A DNA stretch of 64,000 nt from Bettongia penicillata ogilbyi (Eukaryota > Chordata > Mammalia > Diprotodontia > Potoroidae), in NCBI GenBank assembly GCA_023548195.1, contig JAJHZJ010000695.1, positions 1,065,423-1,129,422 of the forward strand. The letters are read 5' to 3'. Made by a program: the position numbers and the translations under genes. Below, piece by piece: positions 54,956 to 64,000 of this stretch (positions are counted from its first letter, which is position 1; every line of letters begins with the position of its first letter). Under the pieces are notes generated by a model. The model had not been told where the DNA came from. It did not search any database and saw nothing but the letters and a program-made list of their open reading frames with translations.

Positions 54956-55130
54956 TCAGGTTTCGCTAACTCTGTGATCATTGGTCAATCGCCTAACCTC
55001 TCAAGCTCCAGTTTTTTCATGTGCATAATAGAGATAATAAATGCTATACCACACATCTCACAAGATAGTTCAAAGTGTTTTTCAGACCTTAAATTGCTGC
55101 ATGAATGTGAGCCTTAAATATGCATATTAT
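54956..55130 (+). repeat. MIR-class SINE
   Basis: Mirror of 12,910-13,085. It reads 'gatcattggtcaatcgccta' and 'ttgctgcatgaatgtgagcc'. Confidence 0.65.
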
Positions 55131-55284
55131 TGTGATTGAGTTCAGTAGGAAACTACCAACCATTTTGTTTGATTTAGGCGTCAAGAACTTAGTAGCTGGT
55201 GGTCAGTCTTAACTTCACCTCCCCATTCCTCATTCTGTTCATAATCCCATATTTATTATTGTCATTAAGTTACATAGCCAAGGG

Positions 55285-55347
55285 TTGTGTGTGTGTATGT
55301 GTGTATATGTATGTGTGTACATGTGTATGTATGTGTGTATACGTGCA

Positions 55348-55392
<45 letters not shown>
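55285..55392. repeat. (TG)n-rich microsatellite
   Basis: TG/TATG array; its pattern and length differ from the left-arm partner at 12,650-12,740. Confidence 0.9.
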
Positions 55393-55393
<1 letters not shown>

Positions 55394-55804
55394 GGGGAAG
55401 GGGAGGAGATAGCCTGAAAGCATAGGAATGAGAAAATACAGACTTTGAAAATTAGAAGACAAAATGAAACTGAAGTGGGGGTGGGGAACTACCAATGAAT
55501 GACTTCCCAAGATGGGCTGTTATCTGTATTAGGTAAAGGATCTACATTAAAGTAATTTCTCTCTCTCTTTTTTTCTTGTTGGTCTGAGCTCAAACACAAA
55601 CCAGCTTCAATTTGCATCTTTATTACATAGTCACATACGGTGAGTGACTATTGACAACATCACTGGCCCACATATCCCTCTAGTAATCTTGTCACAAGAC
55701 TGTTGAATTCACAATACATAATAGCCAGGCACATTTGGGAGATTTAAATTCTATAGATGAATACCAACTTGTAAATATAGTTGCAGCTATTTCTGGCTGG
55801 CTAT

Positions 55805-58120
55805 AGAATTGAATTCAATACGCATTTATCCAGTATTTACTATCACCAGGGAGCATTGGGCAAGGTAAATAGATAGAAAAACAGAAATTAGTCTCTGCCC
55901 TCAAGGAGCTTAAGTTCTATGGGGGAGATATAACAAGAAAGAAAAGTAAATATAAATGAGTCAAGAAGATTGCACTTGCTCAGTTAGTCTATCAGAGAGT
56001 GTCAGTGGTCCAGTCAGATTCAAAGATTTCCTTTGACACTTGTCAGTTACTCCCCCGATAGTCATTTAGGTGCTAGGTAGTCAAATGGTGAAGTGGATAG
56101 AACACCGGGCCTAGGGTCAAGATGTTCAAATCCAAATTCATCCTCTGACTATTGGGACCCTTAATTCACTTAATCTTGGCCTGCATCAGTTTCCTCATTA
56201 GTCCAATGAGGATAATTATAGTATTTACCTCTCAGGATTATGGAATAATCAAAGGAATAATATAAATTAATATAAATAAATGAAATAATAATAGTAAAGT
56301 GCTTTGCAAACTTTGAAGTACTATATAACTGCTAACCATTTTTGTTGTTGATGCTGTAGTTATTAAGATTGTTGGTTGATGTTTTGGAACGCAGGGATCA
56401 CAAGCCAAATTTTAAGGAGATGAGAAGTGATAGGTAAGGTAGTTAATCATTCAGATAGCATTTATCAGAGGCCTGCTATGTGCTGTCACTATACTAAATA
56501 GTGGGAATATAGAGAAGGGTAAAAACCTATCTCAAGGGACTCAGGCTAATGAGGGAGAAAATATGCAAACAACCATAGGCAAATAAGATCTATACAGGAT
56601 AAATTAGGAGAATCTAAGAGGGAAGGCATTAGCATTAAGGATGACTTAGAATGGCTTCTTTCAAAAGGTGAGAATTTAGCTCATACTTAAAGAAAGACAG
56701 AAAGAGAAGGCCTAGCGAGGTCTGGTCCTGTGGATCTGTCAGTGAAAATGAAGGAAGCTGAGAGATGGAGAGTTTTGTGTGAGAGAGAGCAAAGAGGTCA
56801 GGATCACTGGATCATAGAACATGTTGTGGGTGAAGAGTGGGGGATGATGTAATGCTATAAAGACTAGAAAAGTAGAAAGGGGATAAGTTATGAAGGATTT
56901 TGCAAGCCAAACAGAATCTTTATATTTGATCCTGGAGTTTATTGAATTTGGGATGGGGCAGGGAATGACATGATTTGCATTTTAGGAAGATCAATTAGCC
57001 ATCTTAATTGAAGGTGAGGGAAGGAGGTAAGTATTTTTATAGTGAGTATTATGTACCAGGAAATGCACTTTTAAAAATATTATCTCATTTGACCCTCACA
57101 ACAACCCTGCAAGGCAGGGTTTTTATTTCTATTTCTTTCATTTGAAGAAACTGAGGCAAGTAGAGTTAAGGGACTCTCCCAGGGTCGGTCACACAACTAG
57201 TATCAAAGACTGGCTTTGAATTAATATTCTTCTGACTCTAGGTCCAGCATTCAATCTACTGGATCACCAGATGCTACTGAGTCAAGAATGAATAAACTTG
57301 CTGAATGCGGACAGACTTGAGGCAGGGGGAACTTTTGTTTGTATTGCTCAGTCAGTTAGCACTGTCTGACTCTGTGTGACTCCATAGACTAAGATCATGG
57401 GATTTTCTCCACAAAGATCCTGGAGTGTTTTGCAGTTTATTTCTCCAGTATATTTTCATCGTACAGATGAGAAATTAAGGCAAATAGTTTAAGTGACTTG
57501 CCCAGGATCACAGAGCTAGTGAATATCTAAGGCCAGAATTGAAGTCAGATTTTCCTGATTCCAAGTCCAGTGCTTTCAAGGGAGACCTACCAACAGATTG
57601 ATTGTATAGTTTAGTTGAGAGATGATGAGGGCTTACACCAGGGTAATGGTAGTGTTAGAATAAAGGGACATATGGGAAAGATATTACAAAGGTTGAAAGG
57701 ACAGTTTATCAACTGATTGAACATGAAAGGTGGGGGAGAGTAGGAATTGAAGATGACACCTTGGTTTTGGGATGACAAATTGGTTTGGGAGGATGGTGGT
57801 ATCCTTTGTAATAATTGGGAATATAAAAAGGAAGGATTTAGGGGAGAAAGATTAGGATTGGAAAAATAGGATGCATGGAACTTCAGATGTCTATCATATA
57901 TCTAGTTCAAGATATCTAAAAAGCAGTTGGAAATGTATGACTGGAAATTGGCAGAGAAATGAAGAAAAGTAGAGAGACTCTTTTCTCTCCTGGAATAGCT
58001 GAAAAAAAGTCAGAGGTTGGTATTTTAAAGAGATTGCAGCATCAAATAAAGGTATTACAAAGATAAGAAAGTTCTGAGCATGTTTATAGAGAGCAAGAAG
58101 TCATCCTCCCAATTATCCAT
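55805..58120 (+). repeat. L2-like repeat with nested MIR and SINE copies (right arm)
   Basis: Mirror of 9,920-12,235. In order: L2-like 3' end (55,805-55,935), local repeat remnant (about 55,965-56,045), MIR plus strand (56,075-56,345), L2-like (56,440-57,010), MIR minus strand (57,025-57,285), SINE minus strand (57,320-57,580), L2-like (57,580-58,120). The nesting order is the same in both arms, so all insertions are older than the duplication. Confidence 0.65.
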
Positions 58121-58257
58121 GTCCTAAGATATAAGTGCCTATTATGTGCCTACAACTCTATGGGATTTGAGAGTGATGAAAATCAAGCAAGTGAACAAAC
58201 ACAAGACCTAGATTGCTACTCCATTTATGTTATTTTAATATTGTAATTTTTTTTTCA

Positions 58258-58259
58258 AG
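58258..58259 (+). promoter_or_regulatory. Candidate 3' splice acceptor of OR pseudogene exon
   Basis: A nine-base T run followed by 'caag', 130 bases before the ATG; mirror of 9,785-9,786. Confidence 0.45.
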
Positions 58260-58283
58260 AAAACAGATCTGAGAATATTGCTG

Positions 58284-58289
58284 ATGTGA
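58284..58289 (+). promoter_or_regulatory. Minimal upstream ORF (ATG-TGA) in pseudogene leader
   Basis: Start codon directly followed by TGA, as in the left arm. Confidence 0.4.
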
Positions 58290-58388
58290 CAATTCGCTTT
58301 GAAAAGGAAGGACAAGAAAAAAGATATCTCTCTTCATGTATCCATAGCTGCAAGGGGGTCCTTTCCTCCATCTGCTGGAGTATTTGAC

Positions 58389-59326
58389 ATGTGGTTAAAT
58401 GTCAGCTCAGCCCCCTTCCTGCTGACTGGCTTTCCAGGACTGGAGCAAGCTCACCATTTGATATCCATCCCTTTCTTTGCTGTGTGTTTTTCTATAATTC
58501 TTGGTAATGGCACCCTCCTTTTCCTCATCAAACATGACCAAAGTCTCCATGAGCCCATGTACTGGCTATGTTGTCACTCACGGACCTTGGGATGACTTTG
58601 ACCACTATGCCTACAGTCCTGGGGGTTTTGTGGTTAGACTATAGAATAATTCACCATGGTGTTTGCTTTTTACAGGCCTACATCATCCACATGCTCTCCA
58701 TTGTGGAGTCAAGTGTCTTGCTTGCCATGGCCTATGACCGATTCATTGCTATTCACAATCCTTTGAGATATACCACCATTCTTACGAATTCTCGGGTGGT
58801 GCAAATTGGGGTGGGGGTATTGCTAAGGGGATGTGTGTCCATTATTCCCCCAATGATTCCTCTTCATTGGTTCCCTTACTGTCATTCCCATGTGCTCTCT
58901 CATGCCTTCTGCCTTCATCAGGATGTCATCAAACTGGCCTGTGCAGACATCACATTCAATCGTATCTACCCTGTCATTCTGGTTTTCTTGGTATTCCTTG
59001 ACTCTCTAATTATCCTTTTCTTCTATGTTCTGATCCTAAAGACTGTCATAGGCATAGCCTCTGGAGAGGAGCGAGCCAAAGCACTCAGTACTTGTGTCTC
59101 CCACATCTCTTGTTTCGTGGTCTTCTTTGCTACAGCAATTGGTCTGTCCCTCATTCATCGTTTTGGAAAGCATGTACCTCATGTAGTTCACATTGCCATG
59201 AGCTATATCTACTTTCTCTTTCCCCCATTAATGAACCCCATCATCTATAGCATCAAAACAAAACAGATCCAGCAGGGAATTCTTCGCATGTTCTTTCCAG
59301 GCAAATCTAGAAACTGGTTGATGTAA
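58389..59326 (+). pseudogene. OR51B-like pseudogene (right arm; 7-bp deletion)
   Basis: Right-arm copy of the intact receptor at 8,711-9,655. The frame from ATG 58,389 runs through TM1 and the LHEPMY motif, then is lost: after '...gagcccatgtac' (58,562) seven bases present in the left copy are missing, shifting the frame and giving '[11 protein letters not shown]' before a stop at about 58,595. The original frame resumes in 58,568-59,326 and stays open to the end ([25 protein letters not shown]), so the break looks recent. There are about a dozen amino-acid differences from the left copy, including R125 to H and S214 to F. A 252-residue N-terminally truncated frame remains but would lack TM1 and part of TM2. 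Allelic or sequencing error is possible. Confidence 0.9.
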
Positions 59327-60571
59327 AAGATGATGAAAACTCCCATTACCATTCCATCTTTCTCACACAGAACCCTTAGTCATTAATAGATGATTGGGAA
59401 CTGAGATTTTATTTGCTGATTTAAAGTTTAACTTAAAGTGTTTCCACTTCTTAGCAGAAACCTCTGAGGGCACGATAGGACATCTGGGGAGAATAGGTGG
59501 ATAGCTGGAGTGGCCTTAATTCTAAGAATTCACAACCATTTATTCATCTGTCTCCCTTACTCTTCCCTCCATCCCACACACATCCACACTATGTCTCTGC
59601 AACTGTAGGACCACAGAATTCTCGATTCATACAGGACTTCAGAAATCATCTAGTTTAATTTGTCACTGAGCTGAATTACCCTGTTCAACAGGCTAAATTA
59701 CCCTGTTCAATTCCTATTGGTCAAAAAGTTTGATATGAAGATATCCAAAGATAGAAGGGAAAGAGTCTATTCCATTTTCATACAGCTTTGATTTTTGGAG
59801 GATATATTATGCCAAAATCTGACTTTGCCCTTTTTATCGAAGTCTTCCTATAAAGGCTAGATAGGACAGGTTTAACCCTTCCTAAATGGGACAGTTCATA
59901 AAAAAGTTGGACTAAACATTCCCTTAGATCTTTTTCAACTTTAACATTCTTTGTTTTTGTGATCCTCTAGTTTTTCAGGCCTATCACAATCGGTCTAGAT
60001 AATCTCTACCTTGTAAATGTCCTTTTAGAAATATAAAAAAAAATATTTAAAAAATGGACAATTCTCTAGACCAGAGCAAAGAACAATTAATTCTCTTTCC
60101 CAGTTAGGCACACTCATTTTCTTTCTGTGTCATAGGGCATTCATTTCCTGGATTTGCTAATTAATGTATAATTACCTTAATTAATGTATAAATACACATT
60201 GTGCACTTGAACAATGTATATTTATGGGGGGAGGTACTAAATTCCAAAGTATTTTTTAGACTAGCACAAGTTTATGGAGGACTAGGTATCCTTACTTGCA
60301 TAACTGGCATTCAGAAGAGAGAGAAATGTAGACCTTCACCCTCAGCTTTCCAAAGATCAGGAGTTCTTAATATTTTTTTTAATGTCAGGTCCCATTAGTA
60401 GTTTGATGAAACCTAAGGATTTCTTTTCAGAATACTTTTTGTAATTCATAATTGAAGGAAATGTTAAATTTTAATTGGAGGCTTGGATAAAAAAAAAAAA
60501 CAAAACCTCATCCTTATTTTCACTAAGAATACAGAGTCCCGAAAATCTATCCAAGATCCTCTTTGGAGATC
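59327..60571. other. 3' flank of OR pseudogene
   Basis: Mirror of 7,470-8,710, including the L3/CR1 end (about 59,615-59,670, minus) and an A-rich run near 60,489-60,501. No gene. Confidence 0.45.
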
Positions 60572-60665
60572 TACAGTCAGTCAACAAACATTTATTAAGT
60601 ACCTACTATGTGTCAGACACTGTTTTAAGTACTAGAAGCTAAAAGACAGTCCCCGAGAACGCTCA
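60572..60665 (-). repeat. L2/MIR 3' end fragment
   Basis: 'agtcaacaaacatttattaa' followed by 'gtacctactatgtgtcagac'; mirror of 7,375-7,465. Confidence 0.8.
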
Positions 60666-60759
60666 AGGAGCTCAAGTAATTTGAATAACCTGATCTATCT
60701 GATTCAAACTAAATCACAGCAGAGTGAGAAACATTGCTTACTGTTAGAGGTACATTCTT

Positions 60760-61625
60760 CGGCAAGAGGTTCACTGCATTTCTGAGTGGGGAGGGAGACA
60801 GGAGCAAGAACTGATATTAATCTATGGGGTTTAGTTGAGTAGTTCCACTATCCCCTCGGAAAACTCTGTGTGGGTGAGACCTGGAGCTATGGGGTAGACA
60901 GTACAAAAGAAGATACCGGAGTGGAGATGGGTTTGAGAGGTGGCGAGCTCTGGCAATGAAACATGAGTTAGAGTGGTCCAGGGGAATGGGGAATGATTGC
61001 CATCTGGAGATTGTGGAAAAGTGCAGGAGTGAGAGCTATAGGAAGAATAAGTCAGTTAAAGGAAACCACATTGGGAAACGGGAATGTTGAGTCCTTTTTG
61101 GATACCTGAAGGGAAGCTCAGAAAGCATGGGCTGCAGGCAGAAAAATGTATCATGACAAAAGAAACCCTCAACAGGCTCCCCGCTTCTGAGAGACAGAGA
61201 ACTACTGGAAATGTGGCCTGTGGGATGGCAAAAGACAGTCAAAGAAAGAAGATACCAGGGATGCCTGGGATTGAGTGGAGACAAGAGAGGGCTGGAGGGA
61301 AAAAAATCAACCTTGTACAAGAAACCAGGGGGACCTGCAGGAGCGGCATCGACCATCACTCCAAACCCTTACCTCGTCCCAGAGCCCTGTCCAGGGACAC
61401 TTCTGAACCTGACTGAGACTCATTAGTAGACACATGTAATACTTAATACTTAATAACGTACTTCTCAATGGGCTCTGATGGGAATCTGCTTGCTTCTGTT
61501 ATTCTGTAAATAAACCTATTCATGCTCTAAAACTCCTGAGTCTATATGTTTGCACAGAGAATTGGCAAATACATCCTGGGTTGCAGAAGAGGGGAAGGGA
61601 TGGCATGTACATCAAACTCTGAAAT
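60760..61625 (+). repeat. LTR-like block with open frame (right-arm copy)
   Basis: Mirror of 6,415-7,260. It has a ~110-codon frame (61,084-61,416) with AATAAA at 61,509-61,514, 93 bases after its stop. The left version is longer at the 5' side because of a frame difference near 61,020-61,085. Substitutions between arms are few, but neither domain nor retroviral motif is recognised. Confidence 0.35.
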
Positions 61626-63070
61626 TCTACGATTAGTTAGGTGAGGATGATAGGGCTGAAAAATGAGAAATTACTTAAAGTGGGCCCGGGTTCTTAGTAT
61701 TAGGAATACATTTTGACAGTAAATCATGTCCACCTCAGATATATACATATCTATCATATTGGAGATTTTTAACTTAATTAAAATTTTTAATTTAATTGGC
61801 TTTTTAATTTGATTTGGTAACTTATGACGCAATTCAATGAAAACACTAGTGGATTACGTGCAAAGGCTCAAATGAGAATGCATACGAGGTACTTTGAAAA
61901 CCTCAAAGTGCTACATAAATGTCATTTGTTGTTGCGGTTGGCTTACAGGAACCAGGCCTCCAATCCAGTCATGACTTCATTTCCAAATCCTTCGACTTTA
62001 CTCCTGCTGAGTCCAAGCAATGTTTCTCGAGTAATATATAGGTGTGCTGGTAAATATTTAATAACCAGACTTTCTGTACTTCTCAGTATTCATTATATTC
62101 ATCATTTCTTAGAACACAGTAACATTCCACTATATTTATAAACTACAATTTTTATTAGCAGTTCCCTAAACTCTAAGACATTACTTTGTTTCCAGTTTTT
62201 TGAATTAGAAGAAGTGGTGTTATAAATGTTTTGGTGTTTATGGTGTTTTTCTTATTACTAATTGCCTCCTTGGGGTGCAAGTCTACTAGTGGCATCTATC
62301 AAAAGGGTAGACATTTTGCTCTTTTTGCTTAATTCCACTTTTCTGATGGCATCAGGACTTTGTCCTCCTCAAATTCTGCCCTAGATTTTTTTTTAAAAAC
62401 TCTGTATGCCTTGAATTTTACTATCCCCCTTCAATTTTATTCCACTGATTAGCTGCTTTAATTGTTTAAGTAGTCATTGATAAGAATAATTAACAGTAGA
62501 GCATAGATCTGTGGTCATTCCACTGAAGAGCCTGGTGGAATGGGGTCTTCACCCGAAGATGGAAAGGGAGAAAGAGAGAAAAGAGTAGGAGAGAGGGAGA
62601 TTCATGGCACAAGGTATGTAGCAATTAGAATGAAGTAGGAAAGAGATTTTGATTATTTTGATAATTTGTGAAATATAATGGATTTCTGGTAACAATTTTA
62701 ATTCAATTCAAGCTAGTTGTTTGGGTAGTCAGAAGAGACCTCCTGAAAGAATCAAACAGTCTAGGAAATTTTTAAAGGAAAGACAGCCCTTCAATTTAAT
62801 GTATAATTGATCCAGGAGACTTATGAGGAATACAGGAGAATGAGAAGTGAGGCTGGATTTGAACTCAGATCTGATTCCAGGCCCAGTATTCTACACCTAG
62901 TTGTCAGCAGCATCAACAGAAGCAGAACAGAAGTGGAGAAGATTGCCAGGCACCTTTCTAAATTATTGATGGAGGACAAGCAGGAAAGGACCAACCAACA
63001 CCCGATGCCTAGGTCCCCTCTTGATTTTTCCTGTTACTTGATGGTGATGGATCTTTGTGTTTCAATGGTG
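61626..63070. other. Right-arm mirror of 4.96-6.41 kb
   Basis: Contains MIR-like (about 61,865-61,940) and SINE (about 62,830-62,930) fragments. A 95-residue stretch of the frame starting at 62,807 is identical in the two arms but is SINE-derived in part and runs into the poly(A), so it is not called as a gene. Confidence 0.45.
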
Positions 63071-63094
63071 AAAAAAAAAAAAAAAAAAAAAAAA
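63071..63094. repeat. Poly(A) tract
   Basis: Twenty-four A residues; mirror of the T-run at 4,938-4,962. Confidence 0.9.
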
Positions 63095-64000
63095 CAACCA
63101 CAATATCCAGATTACTGGGAATTTTTTTTTTTACTCCAGAATATGAAGTCATCCTGTCTACTTGGCTTCTGTGACTCACCTCACTCAAGTTCCTCAAACA
63201 ATGGCCACAAGATTTGTCCTTTACTCTGTCCAAGAAGAAATGGCTGGAGCAGAAAGATGATTCAATTCAAATCAATTTAACTTAACTAATTTTTAATTCA
63301 TGAAAATTCAGTTCAATCCATTTGAATACACTTATTAAGCTGCTACTTTTATAAACAGCCAAGTTTTGAGGATTGGAAGATATATACATTTTAGTTAAGG
63401 CTTAGGCACTGACCCATGGAACTTAAAAGTTTCATTTGCCTCAGAACATCGAAATTCATGAGTAAAAGAAATGAAAATGCCAAGACCTACTAAGTGCCAC
63501 TAAACAAATTGCCCAAGTCCAAGGAAGGAAAGATCAGTTCTTAATCAGGATCATCAGATTTCCCAGAGAAACTATCTTTGGTCCAAAAGAATTCCACTTG
63601 ATCAAGGTCGTGGATAAATCATATGAATTCAACAATCAGCCTCTTTTCTCTGATTCAGCTTATTAACTGAACAAGACACCATTTTGTGTGGGTCTTTTTT
63701 TGTTCATGTATGCACATGTATTTGTGTTTGAATACAGCATAAGGACAAGGATTCTATAGCCCATATGGACTAGGGGGAACCCATGAGATGCTCACTTGAC
63801 TGGAAAGATGCCTGTGTGTCATGTTACAGGATGCAGGATGGAGAAGAGAGAGAATTTTTGTGAAGGTAAATAGAGGACCCTCAGCATAGAATCAGTCTTT
63901 CCCCTTCTCTCCCCATTTTCTTTCCTTTGATACTATTTAAAATTCAAGGCCTCACATGCTTTGGACATAAACCTGATCAGGACACTGAGTAAATATAGAC
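63095..64000. other. Right-arm mirror of 4.03-4.94 kb
   Basis: Non-coding. Alignable to the left arm up to the last base; no gene or repeat recognised. Confidence 0.5.

Larger units (their letters stand above)
46136..64000. repeat. Right arm of giant inverted repeat
   Basis: Reverse complement of the left arm (4,030-21,848). Carries the OR pseudogene, the HAL1, MITEs, SINEs and LTR-like block in mirrored order. It is still matching at base 64,000, so it continues beyond the window. Confidence 0.95.

Noticed and set aside
62807..63280. Frame conserved between arms (partner 4,888-5,226)
   Set aside because: Partly derived from a SINE head and running through poly(A) into polylysine; conservation is explained by overall arm identity.

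Overview
The window looks like marsupial genomic DNA (species not determinable here). It is AT-rich, has no dense operons, and has single-exon class I olfactory receptor (OR) genes. It is full of interspersed repeats whose sequences I recognise as marsupial: L1/HAL1 elements, tRNA-derived and CORE-SINE (MIR-like) copies, L3/CR1 and L2-like fragments, hAT and mariner MITEs. The three ORs resemble human OR51B. By established synteny OR51B genes flank the beta-globin cluster, so this is probably a piece of that neighbourhood, although no globin exon is visible.

The dominant architecture is a giant inverted repeat. A left arm (about 4,030-21,848) is repeated as its reverse complement in a right arm (about 46,136-64,000), around a roughly 24.3 kb non-duplicated spacer. 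The right arm is still matching at the last base of the window, so the true arms are longer than the 17.8 kb seen. Gene order, MITEs, SINEs, an LTR-like block and a HAL1 element are mirrored. Identity appears patchy: near-perfect in the middle of the arms and about 96% by eye near the inner end.

One OR lies in each arm, pointing away from the spacer. The left copy (8,711-9,655, minus) is an intact 314-aa receptor. The right copy (58,389-59,326, plus) is broken by a 7-bp deletion after TM2. A third, related, intact receptor (38,063-39,001, plus, 312 aa) lies in the spacer with a strong Kozak context and a splice acceptor just upstream.

Mobile DNA: three copies of a ~2.8-3.0 kb L1-derived element with ORF1 but no ORF2 (HAL1-type) sit at 19,042-21,833, 34,073-37,062 and 46,151-48,978, with an older relative at about 41.65-44.37 kb. 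The spacer copy has an intact 368-aa ORF1 and perfect 15-bp target-site duplications. The arm copies share one nonsense codon and had inserted into an older L1 ORF2 before the arms were duplicated. The left arm ends at the HAL1 5' end, whereas the right arm keeps L1 ORF2 on both sides. This suggests that the right locus is the source and the left arm, with the intact receptor, is the derived copy.

The rest is repeat-derived or unrecognised non-coding DNA. I saw no rRNA, tRNA gene, CRISPR array or other confident protein-coding gene. Repeat-family assignments are from memory and eye, without a library search.
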